Shown piece after piece: positions 9,227 to 17,796 of a stretch of 64,000 nt of DNA (within the stretch, counting starts at the first letter, position 1; each line of letters starts with the position of its first letter). A program made the position numbers and the translations under genes. Under the pieces are notes generated by a model. The model ran no database searches and was not told the origin of the DNA. It was given only the letters and a program-made list of their open reading frames with translations. Source of the DNA: Streptomyces sp. NBC_00691 (GTDB lineage: Bacteria; Actinomycetota; Actinomycetes; Streptomycetales; Streptomycetaceae). The stretch is taken from contig NZ_CP109007.1 in assembly GCF_036226665.1 (NCBI RefSeq), positions 3,264,501-3,328,500 on the forward strand. Reading direction: 5' to 3'.

Positions 9227-9271
9227 GAACGGTCCGCCTCCTGTGGGTGAACCACAGGAGGCGGACCGTTC
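9227..9271 (-). terminator. Strong hairpin downstream of whiB
   Basis: A perfect 20-bp inverted repeat (arms 9227-9246 and 9252-9271) around the 5-nt loop GTGAA. It sits between whiB and the glycosyltransferase, both on the minus strand. There is no T-tract, as is common for Streptomyces terminators. It should insulate the glycosyltransferase from whiB transcription. Confidence 0.8.
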
Positions 9272-9359
9272 GGTGCGTCCTGGTGTACGCGCCGTGGCGC
9301 GCGGGGCCGGGCAGGCTTCGCGCGGGGCCCGGCAGGCTCCGCGCGGTGCGAGCGGCGGC

Positions 9360-9623
9360 TCAGACCGCTGCCTTCTTCAGGCGGCGTCGCTCGCGCTCGG
9401 AGAGGCCGCCCCAGATGCCGAACCGCTCGTCGTTCTGCAAGGCGTATTCGAGGCATTCGGAACGGACCTCGCAGGCGAGGCAGACCTTCTTGGCCTCTCG
9501 GGTCGAGCCGCCCTTCTCGGGGAAGAAGGACTCGGGATCGGTCTGGGCGCACAGCGCGCGCTCCTGCCAGCCGAGTTCTTCGTCCGCGTCCTCGACCAGC
9601 AGTTCCTGGAACAACTCGGTCAT
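9360..9623 (-). CDS. whiB: WhiB, developmental iron-sulfur transcription factor
   Basis: An 87-residue Wbl protein. The four [4Fe-4S] ligands are Cys25, Cys48, Cys51 and Cys57, in the C-x22-C-x2-C-x5-C arrangement. FGIWGG at about 68-73 is the beta-turn that contacts sigma region 4. The basic tail RERRRLKKAAV contacts DNA. The sequence MTELFQELLVEDADEELGWQ is what I recall for true WhiB rather than WhiD, WblA or WblE. With WhiA it starts sporulation septation in aerial hyphae. The ATG at 9623 has GAGGGG about 7 nt upstream; upstream in-frame codons in the longer open frame are not Wbl-like. Its promoter is described separately. Confidence 0.96.
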   Translation of the reverse strand: MTELFQELLVEDADEELGWQERALCAQTDPESFFPEKGGSTREAKKVCLACEVRSECLEYALQNDERFGIWGGLSERERRRLKKAAV

Positions 9624-9688
9624 GTGCGCCCCTCGTCTGTTCTGTGCGTCCCCGTGGTCTTGCCGTTGCGAACCCGGCCGAACGACAC

Positions 9689-9757
9689 GAGTGAAATTAC
9701 AAGTTCGTGCTCTGCGCGAGTCAAGCCGAGATCTGCTATTGGGCCTCGTATTCACTC
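9689..9757 (-). promoter_or_regulatory. whiB promoter with overlapping inverted half-sites
   Basis: On the minus strand TTGACT (9719-9724) and TGTAAT (9696-9701) are separated by exactly 17 nt, a good principal-sigma promoter. The start should fall near 9688-9690, about 65 nt before the whiB ATG. A GAGTGAA at 9689-9695 abuts the -10 and start point, and its inverted copy TTCACTC lies at 9751-9757. These resemble BldD half-sites, and whiB is a reported BldD target as I recall. A GACAC, the motif linked to WhiA/WhiB, lies at 9684-9688. The promoter call is sequence-based; the regulator assignments are inference. Confidence 0.55.
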
Positions 9758-10087
9758 TGCGGAACCAAGCCTATGCGGAAAGTGTTCAAATCACCAAAAA
9801 CCGAGACACATGCCACCGGCCTGGATGCGCCGCGCGCAGCCCTCTCAGGGGAGGACGTCCGAGACTTGGATCTTGTTGCGATCCAGCCATGGAAGCGATC
9901 CGGATCACAGTCCGATCACGGACCAGCCGGGGACCGCGTGGTGACCGAGCGTGGTCGCTCACGCGGGTGCCGCCATGTTTACGGGCACGCTTGAAGCGCC
10001 ATCTGTCCTGGTCCGCGGCTGAACAAACCTTTCTCCGCGCACTGTAACCGGATGAGGTGAAACATTACCCCCAAATCGGGCATTGAG
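9758..10087. other. Intergenic DNA between whiB and the cysteine dioxygenase leader
   Basis: About 330 nt of lower-GC DNA than its surroundings, with A-rich patches such as 9786-9800. I find no gene here on either strand. A second GACAC (9804-9808) lies in it. It probably holds further control sites for whiB and for the rightward operon. Confidence 0.4.
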
Positions 10088-10124
10088 TTGACAGTCGGGT
10101 ACCGTTCCGGCCACCTTTGGTGGC
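10088..10124 (+). promoter_or_regulatory. Probable promoter of a leaderless uORF
   Basis: A perfect -35 hexamer TTGACA lies at 10088-10093. A start point set by this hexamer would fall at or next to the ATG of the 30-codon ORF at 10125, because the -35 lies 32-37 nt upstream of that ATG. The -10 is not clear (CCACCT/CACCTT at about 10111-10117). No Shine-Dalgarno precedes the ATG. Together this suggests a transcript that begins with the ORF start codon. Confidence 0.45.
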
Positions 10125-10217
10125 ATGCCAGCGACCGCAGCGCTCTCCGCGACCCACCGCCGTGGGTTCCGCAGCGCTGTCCAGGCGCGCTGTTGCTGTT
10201 GCTGTCCCAGCTGTTGA
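10125..10217 (+). CDS. Poly-cysteine leader peptide upstream of cysteine dioxygenase
   Basis: A 30-codon ORF from ATG 10125 to TGA 10215-10217. It is Ala/Arg-rich at the start (MPATAALSATHRRG) and ends ARCCCCCPSC, so six of its last eight residues are Cys, five of them consecutive (10191-10205). A random ORF in GC-rich DNA would rarely contain alternating TGT/TGC codons like this. It lies 107 nt upstream of a gene for a cysteine-degrading enzyme on the same strand. I infer a cysteine-sensing leader whose translation rate over the Cys run controls the downstream operon. Cys-rich attenuator uORFs are known in mycobacterial sulfur genes; I do not know this one as described. In-frame GTG/ATG alternatives upstream are absent back to a TGA at 10089. 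Confidence 0.65.
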   Translation: MPATAALSATHRRGFRSAVQARCCCCCPSC

Positions 10218-10324
10218 TGCCGTAGAGCTCCAGCTTTCTCCCCCAGCGTCACCCTGCGTCACTCGCGTCACCTCTTCTCCGTGACCCCCACCGCTTCTGT
10301 TTCTGCTGAGGAACCTCCCCACCC
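10218..10324 (+). promoter_or_regulatory. C-rich, G-poor leader tract (possible Rho-loading site)
   Basis: The 107 nt between the poly-Cys ORF stop and the cysteine dioxygenase ATG contain about 49 C and 19 G by hand count, a strong strand asymmetry for this genome. Pyrimidine runs repeat (CTTTCTCCCCC, CACCTCTTCTCC, CGCTTCTGTTTCTGC). No stable hairpin with a T-tract is seen. C-rich unstructured RNA just after a short ORF is the usual setting for Rho-dependent attenuation. The only Shine-Dalgarno-like element, GAGG at 10308-10311, is 13 nt from the ATG. Confidence 0.4.
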
Positions 10325-10846
10325 ATGAACATGGACAGCGACCTTCAGATCGCCGGCGACATCCTCGAGGTCCCGCACCTCCTCCAGCCCGAGCGCGTCC
10401 ACCCCGAGACGGTGGCCGAGTTCGCCGGACTGGCACGCTCGATCGCCGACGACCGCGCCCAGTGGGCCCCGTACGTCGAGTACGACGCCACGACCCGCTG
10501 GTACCACCGGCTGCGCACCGGCCCCGGCTACGAGGTGTGGCTGCTCTCCTGGGTGCCCGGTCAGGGCAGCGGGCTCCACGACCACGGCGTCTCCTCCGGC
10601 GTACTGACCGTCCTGGAGGGCGAACTGACGGAGCGTACGGAGCGGGGCACGCGGGTGCTCGCGCCGGGCTCGGAGCGGGTGTTCGCGCCGGGGTACGTCC
10701 ACGAGGTCGTCAACGACTCCCTCGAACCGGCCGTCAGCCTGCACGTCTACTTCCCCGGCCTCACCGAGATGCCGATGCACGAGTCGCTCCAGGCGCAGTG
10801 CGCCCCCGTCCCCGCCCCTCTCGCCCCGGGTGCCGTCGTCGCCTGA
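10325..10846 (+). CDS. Cysteine dioxygenase family protein
   Basis: A 173-residue cupin. Iron ligands are visible as His85 and His87 in GSGLHDHGVSSGVL and His126 in GYVHEVVND. The enzyme oxidises L-cysteine with O2 to cysteine sulfinate, removing excess cysteine. Length and spacing of the three His match bacterial CDO. Other thiol dioxygenases (e.g. 3-mercaptopropionate) share this fold, so the exact substrate is not proven. Two possible starts (ATG 10325 and ATG 10331) lie after the C-rich leader. The gene is preceded by the poly-Cys ORF and followed 13 nt later by fbiA. Confidence 0.88.
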   Translation: MNMDSDLQIAGDILEVPHLLQPERVHPETVAEFAGLARSIADDRAQWAPYVEYDATTRWYHRLRTGPGYEVWLLSWVPGQGSGLHDHGVSSGVLTVLEGELTERTERGTRVLAPGSERVFAPGYVHEVVNDSLEPAVSLHVYFPGLTEMPMHESLQAQCAPVPAPLAPGAVVA

Positions 10847-10859
10847 CAGACTGCTGCGC

Positions 10860-11825
10860 ATGCGCATTGTGGTTCTGGCCGGCGGTATCGGTGGTGCCCG
10901 TTTCCTTCGCGGCCTCAAGCAGGCCGCGCCGGACGCGGAGATCACGGTCGTCGGCAACACCGGTGACGACATCCATCTCTTCGGGCTGAAGGTCTGCCCC
11001 GACCTGGACACGGTGATGTACACCCTCGGCGGTGGCATCAACGAGGAACAGGGCTGGGGACGTACGGACGAGTCCTTCACGGTCAAGGAGGAGCTCGCGG
11101 CGTACGGCGTCGGACCCGAGTGGTTCGGCCTCGGCGACCGGGACTTCGCGACCCATATCGTCCGTACGCAGATGCTCGGAGCGGGCTACCCGCTGAGCGC
11201 CGTCACCGAGGCGCTCTGCGCCCGCTGGCAGCCGGGCGTACGCCTCCTCCCCATGTCCGACGACCGCGTCGAGACGCATGTGGCGATCGAGGTCGACGGC
11301 GAGCAGCGCGCGGTCCACTTCCAGGAGTACTGGGTGAAGCTGCGCGCCTCCGTCGAGGCGAAGGCGATCGTGCCGGTCGGCGCGGAGGCGGCGAAGCCCG
11401 CGCCGGGCGTCCTCGAAGCCATCGCCGAGGCGGACGTCATCCTCTTCCCGCCGTCCAACCCCGTGGTGAGCGTCGGGACGATCCTGGCCGTGCCCGGGAT
11501 CCGGGAGGCGATCGTCGCGGCCGGGGCGCCCGTCGTGGGCCTCTCCCCCATCGTCGGTGACGCGCCCGTGCGCGGGATGGCCGACAAGGTGCTCGCGGCG
11601 GTCGGCGTGGAGTCGACGGCGGCGGCGGTCGCCGGGAACTACGGCTCCGAACTCCTCGGCGGCTGGCTCGTCGACACCGTCGACGCGGGCGCGGTCGCGG
11701 ACGTCGAGGCGGTGGGCATCCGCTGCCGGGCGGTCCCGCTGATGATGACCGATGTCGAGGCGACGGCCGCGATGGCACGGGCGGCCTTGGCGCTCGCGGA
11801 GGAACTGCGGTGGCTGACGCGGTGA
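10860..11825 (+). CDS. fbiA: FbiA/CofD, 2-phospho-L-lactate-type transferase for F420
   Basis: A 321-residue enzyme that joins the activated phospho-C3 acid (LPPG or EPPG) to FO, making F420-0 or its dehydro form. The nucleotide loop [16 protein letters not shown] opens the protein. [12 protein letters not shown], the metal-binding DLDTVMYTL and [14 protein letters not shown] follow, all typical of CofD. The ATG at 10860 is 13 nt after the dioxygenase stop. The 3' end overlaps the fbiB start by 16 nt. Co-transcription with cysteine dioxygenase places F420 synthesis behind the poly-Cys leader, although fbiA could also have its own promoter. Confidence 0.93.
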   Translation: MRIVVLAGGIGGARFLRGLKQAAPDAEITVVGNTGDDIHLFGLKVCPDLDTVMYTLGGGINEEQGWGRTDESFTVKEELAAYGVGPEWFGLGDRDFATHIVRTQMLGAGYPLSAVTEALCARWQPGVRLLPMSDDRVETHVAIEVDGEQRAVHFQEYWVKLRASVEAKAIVPVGAEAAKPAPGVLEAIAEADVILFPPSNPVVSVGTILAVPGIREAIVAAGAPVVGLSPIVGDAPVRGMADKVLAAVGVESTAAAVAGNYGSELLGGWLVDTVDAGAVADVEAVGIRCRAVPLMMTDVEATAAMARAALALAEELRWLTR

Positions 11826-13168
11826 CTGATGTGACTGTGGGGGCATCCGGGGCTGTAGGGACAGCCGGGGCGGCTCCCTCGTACCGCGTCTGGGCGCTGC
11901 CCGGCCTGCCCGAGGTGACGGCCGGGGACGACCTGGCCAAGCTGATCGCCTCCGTCTCGCCGGAACTCGCCGACGGGGACGTCCTCCTCGTCACCTCCAA
12001 GATCGTGAGCAAGGCCGAGGGGCGGGTGATCGCCGCCGACGACCGCGAGGAGGCCATCGACGCCGAGACGGTACGGGTGGTGGCGCGGCGCGGCACCCTG
12101 CGGATCGTCGAGAACCGGCAGGGGCTCGTCATGGCCGCCGCCGGGGTCGACGCGTCCAACACCCCCTCCGGGACCGTGCTGTTGCTGCCCGAGGACCCCG
12201 ACGCCTCGGCACGGCGCATCCGTTCGGGCCTGCGTGACGCACTCGGCGTCGACGTGGGCGTCGTCGTCACCGACACCTTCGGGCGGCCCTGGCGCGGCGG
12301 ACTCACCGACGTGGCGATCGGCGCGGCCGGGGTGCGGGTGCTCGACGACCTGCGCGGCGGGACCGACGCGTTCGGCAATCCGCTGAGCGCGACGGTGGTC
12401 GCCACGGCGGACGAACTCGCAGCCGCGGGCGACCTGGTGAAGGGCAAGGCGGCCGGTCTGCCGGTCGCCGTCGTCCGGGGCCTTCCGCACGTGGTGGGCG
12501 GGGACGAGGAGCCGGGGGCGCGGGCACTGGTGCGCGACGCCGCCGACGACATGTTCCGGCTGGGCACGTCGGAGGCCGTACGGGAGGCGCTGACGCTGCG
12601 GCGGACCGTACGGGAGTTCACCGACGAGCCGGTCGACCCGGGGGCGGTACGGCGCGCGGTCGCGGCGGCCCTGACGGCGCCGGCCCCGCACCACACGACG
12701 CCCTGGCGGTTCGTGCTCCTGGAGTCGGCGGAGTCGCGGACACGGCTGCTCGACGCGATGCGGGACGCGTGGATCGCGGACCTGCGGCGGGACGGGCGGT
12801 CCGAGGAGTCCGTCGCCAAGCGGGTCCGGCGCGGGGACGTCCTGCGCAACGCCCCGTACCTGGCGGTGCCCTGCCTCGTCATGGACGGCTCCCACCACTA
12901 CGGCGACCCGCGCCGTGACACGGCCGAGCGCGAGATGTTCGTGGTGGCGGCGGGTGCGGGCGTCCAGAACTTCCTGGTGGCGCTGGCCGGTGAGCGGCTG
13001 GGCTCGGCGTGGGTGTCCTCGACGATGTTCTGCCGGGACGTCGTACGGGAGGTCCTCGATCTGCCGGCCGACTGGGACCCGCTGGGCGCGGTGGCCATCG
13101 GACGGGCGGCGGGGGCGCCGAAGGAACGGGCGGCGCGGACGGCTTCGGGGTTCGTCGAGGTGCGGTAG
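11810..13168 (+). CDS. fbiB: FbiB, bifunctional F420:gamma-glutamyl ligase / nitroreductase
   Basis: A 452-residue two-domain protein. Residues about 25-245 are the CofE ligase ([32 protein letters not shown]), which adds gamma-linked glutamates to F420-0. Residues about 255-450 are an FMN nitroreductase domain ([21 protein letters not shown], then [23 protein letters not shown]), which reduces dehydro-F420-0 in mycobacteria. The GTG at 11810 has GGAGG 8 nt upstream and lies inside fbiA, so the two are coupled. The N-terminal 25 residues are low complexity. Confidence 0.94.
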   Translation: MADAVTDVTVGASGAVGTAGAAPSYRVWALPGLPEVTAGDDLAKLIASVSPELADGDVLLVTSKIVSKAEGRVIAADDREEAIDAETVRVVARRGTLRIVENRQGLVMAAAGVDASNTPSGTVLLLPEDPDASARRIRSGLRDALGVDVGVVVTDTFGRPWRGGLTDVAIGAAGVRVLDDLRGGTDAFGNPLSATVVATADELAAAGDLVKGKAAGLPVAVVRGLPHVVGGDEEPGARALVRDAADDMFRLGTSEAVREALTLRRTVREFTDEPVDPGAVRRAVAAALTAPAPHHTTPWRFVLLESAESRTRLLDAMRDAWIADLRRDGRSEESVAKRVRRGDVLRNAPYLAVPCLVMDGSHHYGDPRRDTAEREMFVVAAGAGVQNFLVALAGERLGSAWVSSTMFCRDVVREVLDLPADWDPLGAVAIGRAAGAPKERAARTASGFVEVR

Positions 13169-13256
13169 GCCCGTCCCTCCGGAGTGCGGAAAGGACCTGA
13201 CCCGAGACGGGTCGGGTCGCTACCCTCGCCTCCTGCCGCGTGCGACAAGGGGGGCC

Positions 13257-13757
13257 GTGTCCACATCCAGTGCTGCGGGGCTGAGGCGGTGCGTCGTCTG
13301 CGCGATGCCGGTCAGCCCGAAGAAGCTCGTCCTCGTCCGTGACAACCGGCCGGCGCACCGCGCCTGTCGGCCGGTGACGGGCGTGCCCGTCCGGGTCGCG
13401 GCCGAGGCGGCGGCCGCGGCCGCCGCCCGGAAGCCGAAGCCGCCGAAACCGATGAACCGGGCCGAGATGCTCCGCCGCATCGACGAACTGCGCAGGCGGG
13501 ACGCGCGGAAGGCGGCGGAACAGGGCCGTGGGAAGGCCGGTGCGGTGGGCGGTGGCCGTGGGGCGAAGCCCGCGAAGCCCGCGAAGGATGTTCCGGCGCC
13601 TAGGGCGGGCGGCTCCCGGGAGGCCGGGCGCGGTCAGGGGCGTACGCCCTCCTCGGGTGTCCGCGCCGCCGCCCCCGCCGGGCCTCAGCCGTACTACGGC
13701 GTCGAGATGAAGTCCGTCGGCGGTCGGTGGGTGCAGATGCATCCGGAATCCGAGTAG
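13257..13757 (+). CDS. Hypothetical protein with a possible N-terminal zinc knuckle
   Basis: A 166-residue protein I do not recognise. Residues 10-40 contain CVVC and, after about 22 residues, HRAC, which could bind one zinc. Then comes an Ala/Lys/Pro/Arg-rich region with a short helix RAEMLRRIDELRRRDARKAAEQ near 65-90. A long disordered basic middle follows, and a conserved-looking end YYGVEMKSVGGRWVQMHPESE. The highly basic linker suggests nucleic-acid association. It lies 88 nt after fbiB on the same strand and ends 14 nt before the convergent glycosylase gene. The GTG start is preceded by a G-run that could serve as ribosome-binding site. Confidence 0.6.
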   Translation: MSTSSAAGLRRCVVCAMPVSPKKLVLVRDNRPAHRACRPVTGVPVRVAAEAAAAAAARKPKPPKPMNRAEMLRRIDELRRRDARKAAEQGRGKAGAVGGGRGAKPAKPAKDVPAPRAGGSREAGRGQGRTPSSGVRAAAPAGPQPYYGVEMKSVGGRWVQMHPESE

Positions 13758-13771
13758 GGCACGGACAGGCC

Positions 13772-14737
13772 CTAGATCCGCGTGATGTCTCCCGGCGTCA
13801 TCCGGGGCGCCCGGCGGGGTGGGACCCGGCCGCTGAGGAGGATCAGGCGGGCCGCCCGGTGGCGTTGGCCCGCGTACGGGGCCAGCAGGTCGAGCATCGC
13901 CTCGTCGTCGGTCGTACGGTCGCCGGCCAGGGCCCAGCCGACGATGCCGGGGAGGTGGAGGTCGCCGGTGGTGACCTCGTCCGGGGCGCCGTTGCTGCGC
14001 TGGATCGTCTCCGCGCTCGTCCACGGTCCGATGCCGGGGATCAGCTCCAGGCGCGCGCGGGCCGCGGGCGGGTCCATGAGGACGGCCTCCTCCAGGCGGG
14101 CCGCGACCCTGGCCGCGCGGACGATCGTCGCCGAGCGCTTGCCGTCGACGTTCGCGCGGTGCCACTCCCACGACGGGATCTGCGTCCACGTCCGCGCGTC
14201 CGGCATCACGTACATGCCCTCGGGGACCGCCGGGCCCGGCGCGGGCTCGCCGTACTTCCGTACGAGGTGCCGCCAGGCTCCGTACGCCTCCGTCGTCGTG
14301 ACCTTCTGCTCCAGGATCGTCGGGATCAGCGACTCCAGGACCAGGCCGGTACGGGTCAGGCGGAGACCGGGGCGGCGGCGGTGGGTCGCCAGGAGCAGCT
14401 TGTGGCGGGGGACGAAGGCGGCGGGGTCGTCATCGGCGCCCAGCAGCGCGGGGGCGTTGTCCAGGAGCCAGGTCGCGCCCGGGCCCCAGGCCTCGGCCCC
14501 GATCTCCCCGTCACCGGGTGCCACCCGGATCGTGCCGGGGCCGTCGGGGGTCCGGCTCGCCCGCCAGACGGAGCCGTCGGGGGTCACCCGGAAGGTGGGA
14601 TCGGCGGGGCCGCGGCGGAGCGGCCCGAGGGTGAGGCCGAGATCGAGGGGGGCGTCGGCGGGCGTGGGTACGGGGGTGTGGCCGCCGCGGATCGTGGTGC
14701 GCGTGGTGGGAGCGGGGGGTCTGAAGCGGCCGGCCAT
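13772..14737 (-). CDS. DNA-3-methyladenine glycosylase-like HhH-GPD protein
   Basis: A 321-residue protein of the AlkA/HhH-GPD superfamily, which removes alkylated bases in base excision repair. The helix-hairpin-helix is LELIPGIGPWTSAETIQRS at about 245-263. The catalytic Asp is in TGDLHLPG about 15 residues later. The upstream helix SLIPTILEQKVTTTEA is also typical. The start ATG 14737 (MAGRF) is chosen because the longer open frame is Arg/Pro-rich and unlike the family. It stands alone, convergent with the zinc-knuckle gene. Confidence 0.85.
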   Translation of the reverse strand: MAGRFRPPAPTTRTTIRGGHTPVPTPADAPLDLGLTLGPLRRGPADPTFRVTPDGSVWRASRTPDGPGTIRVAPGDGEIGAEAWGPGATWLLDNAPALLGADDDPAAFVPRHKLLLATHRRRPGLRLTRTGLVLESLIPTILEQKVTTTEAYGAWRHLVRKYGEPAPGPAVPEGMYVMPDARTWTQIPSWEWHRANVDGKRSATIVRAARVAARLEEAVLMDPPAARARLELIPGIGPWTSAETIQRSNGAPDEVTTGDLHLPGIVGWALAGDRTTDDEAMLDLLAPYAGQRHRAARLILLSGRVPPRRAPRMTPGDITRI

Positions 14738-14945
14738 GGGTACGAGCGTAGCCCGGCGGGTGGGGGTGGGGCGGGGCCGCTCGTTGGGCAGGGGGGGCCG
14801 CCGCGCCCTCGTCGTCGCCGGCCTGCTGGCCGCGCGGCCTGGTGGGCACGTGCCGTGCCTCCGCCCCCGGCGAACCCGCACCCGGTCGCGTGGTGCACGA
14901 CGGGTGCGGGCCGGGGCGCGGCGGGGGCGCCCGCCGTGCGGTGGG

Positions 14946-16028
14946 CTACTGGTCCGACGAGAAGCGGATCGTGGCGGCGGGGAGGGTGGCGTCGCACCAG
15001 ACTCTTGTCCCGTCGCGGAGTTCGTTGTCCGGGCCCACCTGCGCCCCGTCGCCGATCACCGCGCCCGCCAGGACCGTGCGCGCGCCGATGCGGGCGCCCG
15101 CGCCGATCAGGGAGTCGGTGATCACCGCGCCCGGTTCGACGACCGCGCCGGCCAGCAGCGTGGAGCCCGCTATGCGGGCGCCCTCGCCGACGACCGCGTC
15201 GGCGCCGACGACGGTGCCGCCGGTCAGCTTGGCGTCCGGGGCGACGCGGGCCGAGGGGAGGACCAGGCGGTCGCCGCAGCGGCCCGGGACGGCCGGGGAG
15301 GGCGCGCGGCCCAGGACCAGGTCGGCGGAGCCGCGGACGAAGGCCTGCGGGGTGCCGAGGTCCAGCCAGTAGGTGGAGTCGACCATGCCCTGGAGGTGGG
15401 CTCCGGAGGCGAGCAGTTCCGGGAAGGTCTCCCGTTCGACCGAGACGGGGCGGCCGGCGGGGATCCTGTCGATGACCGAGCGCCGGAACACGTACGCGCC
15501 CGCGTTGATCTGGTCGGTGACGATCTCCTCGGGCGTCTGCGGCTTCTCCAGGAAGGCCGTGACGCGGCCGGTGGAGTCCGTGGGGACGAGACCGAAGGCC
15601 CGCGGGTCCTCGACGCGGGTGAGGTGGAGCGAGACGTCCGCTCCCGAGGAGGAGTGGGTGGCGACGAGGGCCTGGATGTCGAGGCCCGTCAGGATGTCCC
15701 CGTTGAAGATGAGGACCGGGTCGTCGGGGCCCGAGTGCAGTCGCGAGGCGACGTTGCGTATCGCGCCGCCGGTGCCCAGGGGCTCCTCCTCGGTGACGTA
15801 CTCCAGGCTGAGGCCCAGTGCGGAGCCGTCGCCGAAGTGCGGCTCGAAGACCTCGGCCAGGTAGGAGGTGGCGAGCACGATGTGCTCGACGCCGGCGGCG
15901 CGGGCGCGGGCCAGCTGGTGCGTCAGGAACGGGACGCCCGCCGCCGGAACCATGGGCTTGGGCGTGTTGACCGTGAGAGGTCGCAGCCTTGTTCCCTTGC
16001 CACCGACCAGGAGGATCGCTTCTGTCAC
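14946..16028 (-). CDS. NDP-sugar pyrophosphorylase (mannose-1-phosphate guanylyltransferase type)
   Basis: A 360-residue nucleotidyltransferase. The signature MTEAILLVGGKGTRLRPLT at the N-terminus binds NTP. FNGDILTGLD holds the metal-binding Asp, followed by FLEKP and the sugar-binding INAGAYVF. The last roughly 110 residues are a left-handed beta-helix of hexapeptide-like repeats (GGTVVGADAVVGEGARIAGS and on). It likely makes GDP-mannose or a related NDP-hexose from the mannose-1-P produced by manB. Exact nucleotide and sugar cannot be read from sequence. A perfect TGACCGGTCA palindrome sits 64-73 nt upstream (16092-16101). Confidence 0.88.
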   Translation of the reverse strand: MTEAILLVGGKGTRLRPLTVNTPKPMVPAAGVPFLTHQLARARAAGVEHIVLATSYLAEVFEPHFGDGSALGLSLEYVTEEEPLGTGGAIRNVASRLHSGPDDPVLIFNGDILTGLDIQALVATHSSSGADVSLHLTRVEDPRAFGLVPTDSTGRVTAFLEKPQTPEEIVTDQINAGAYVFRRSVIDRIPAGRPVSVERETFPELLASGAHLQGMVDSTYWLDLGTPQAFVRGSADLVLGRAPSPAVPGRCGDRLVLPSARVAPDAKLTGGTVVGADAVVGEGARIAGSTLLAGAVVEPGAVITDSLIGAGARIGARTVLAGAVIGDGAQVGPDNELRDGTRVWCDATLPAATIRFSSDQ

Positions 16029-16132
16029 CTTGTCGTCTCTGCTTCCTGTTCGGGGCCGGTCGGCTCGCCCGTCTCGGTCGTCCGTGCGATATGACCGGTC
16101 AGTTTAGGCAGATGGTTGCCCCGATGACCCCA

Positions 16133-17659
16133 TCAGCTCCTCCCCTGGTACTTCGCCGAGCTCGTGCGGGCCGTTCCGAGCTTGCTGTAGAGCCGTGCTC
16201 CGGGGCACTCCGTCGCGAACCCGTCACGGTGTCCCGCGATGGCGTTGAACTTGACCGTGCTGCCCTTCTTGTACAGGTTTCCGCCACCGGAGACGAGGTA
16301 GGCCGCAGCCTTCGGATTGACCCCGTGGAGCCCGAGTTTCCAAGCCGTCAGACGGGCGACGGCGGTCACCACGGCGGCCGGCGGGGCGCTCTTGGTGAAG
16401 GTGCCGAGAACGGCGATGCCCATGCTGTTGGTGTTGAACCCGAGGGTGTGCGCGCCGAGGACCGGCTTGGCCACTCCCCCGGCCCGGCCTTCGTAGATGT
16501 TTCCGCACTTGTCGACGGCGAAGTTGTAGCCGAAGTCTCGCCATCCACTGCTCTGGACGTGGTAGCGGTAGATACTGCGCAGAACGGAGGGCGCCTGGGC
16601 GCAGGTGTAGTTGTTGCCGGTGGCGCTGTGGTGCACGAAGGCGGCCTTGATGGTCTTGGTGTAGACGAAGCCCTTCTCGCGGATGCGCTCGTCCGCGCCC
16701 CAGCCCTTACGGGTGATGATCTTGGGCTGGGGGCCGATGTACGGCTTCGCGGCGGCCATCTGCCCGGGGGCCTGGGCCTCGGCGGGGGCCCGCGGCGCGT
16801 CCGGGGCGACGGGGGCGGCGGCCGGCGGGGCCATCGCCACTGCGGGCGCCTTCGGCAGGTACGGAAGCGTCAGCTCCGTGGCCGCCTTCGACAGGGCCGG
16901 GATCCAGGCCGCGCCGTACGGGGCCAGCTGGGCGTTCACGCCGCTCACCGCCGCCTCCGCCGCGCTCAGGCCGGCCGGCGCGAGCGGGCCCGCCGTCGCG
17001 CGGGACCACGCGGCCGGCGACACCTGGCCCGCGGCCTCCTCCCGAACCTGTCCCCGGACCTCATCCGGGGTCCCGCCCGGGACTTCTTCCGGGGTGCCGC
17101 CCGGGACCTCGCCCGGGTCGACCAGTTCCAGCCGCAGGCCATCGGGGAGCGGCTCGTCCCCACGGACCCGGATCTCCACGCCGTCCGAGTCGCCGACCCA
17201 CAGCGGGGCCGTGGACCCCTTGAGCGCCCGCCCGTGACCTTCGGCGGTGTCCGGGTCGGCGCCGTGTTCGTCGTTGTGGGTCTCCACGTCCTGCCACTCC
17301 GACCAGGCGCCGCCCCCGGTGGCCCGGGTGCGGACCTGCACGACGCCGTGCAGGGCGGCCGACGGGTCGTCCCACACGACACCGACGAGGGAGAAGGGCC
17401 TGACGTCGCGTCGGGTGAGTCCCTGGGCGTCGGCGTCGTCCGTCCCGCCGCCCACGGCCCGGTCGCCGGCGCCCAGTGGCTCCAGTGGCAGGGACTGGGT
17501 GGCGCCGGGCACTTCGGGCGCGGGTGGTTGTGCGGAGACCGTCGGTGGCAGCCCGAGCGCCGACGGCACCGCGGCCGCCGCGGGTGCGGCGAGAGAGACC
17601 GGCAGGGCGAGGACCGTCGCGCAGGTCACGGCGATCGAGGAGGCGAGTGAGGCACGCAT
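16133..17659 (-). CDS. Secreted N-acetylmuramoyl-L-alanine amidase / PGRP-domain protein
   Basis: A 508-residue exported protein with a Sec signal peptide (residues 1-33, ending AAPAAAA). A beta-rich middle (about 60-170) is followed by a short tandem repeat VPGGTPEEVPGGTPDEV near 215-232 and a linker. The amidase_2/PGRP domain spans about 315-500: KGWGADERIR, FVHHSATGNNYTC, the YNFAVDKCGNIYEGRAGG block and AGHRDGFATECPG. The Zn ligands (HH, H, C) are all present, so it should cleave the lactyl-peptide bond in peptidoglycan. It is placed next to wall-polymer genes. Confidence 0.9.
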   Translation of the reverse strand: MRASLASSIAVTCATVLALPVSLAAPAAAAVPSALGLPPTVSAQPPAPEVPGATQSLPLEPLGAGDRAVGGGTDDADAQGLTRRDVRPFSLVGVVWDDPSAALHGVVQVRTRATGGGAWSEWQDVETHNDEHGADPDTAEGHGRALKGSTAPLWVGDSDGVEIRVRGDEPLPDGLRLELVDPGEVPGGTPEEVPGGTPDEVRGQVREEAAGQVSPAAWSRATAGPLAPAGLSAAEAAVSGVNAQLAPYGAAWIPALSKAATELTLPYLPKAPAVAMAPPAAAPVAPDAPRAPAEAQAPGQMAAAKPYIGPQPKIITRKGWGADERIREKGFVYTKTIKAAFVHHSATGNNYTCAQAPSVLRSIYRYHVQSSGWRDFGYNFAVDKCGNIYEGRAGGVAKPVLGAHTLGFNTNSMGIAVLGTFTKSAPPAAVVTAVARLTAWKLGLHGVNPKAAAYLVSGGGNLYKKGSTVKFNAIAGHRDGFATECPGARLYSKLGTARTSSAKYQGRS

Positions 17660-17796
17660 GGGCCGATCGTGCGTACCCCGGGGCCGTTCCGCGCGTCGGG
17701 ATTCCGCCCGGAAACCGCCGCCCCGTCGGGCCGACCGGTGGACGGCGTCACCGGTACGGCGGACCCCGGCGCGGCGGCGCGCGTACGCTGTCCGGC

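Noticed and set aside
5365..10047. Very long rightward open frame (about 1560 codons)
   Set aside because: It is antisense to the glycosyltransferase and whiB, is Gly/Ala/Arg/Glu-rich without any family motif, and arises from third-position GC bias.
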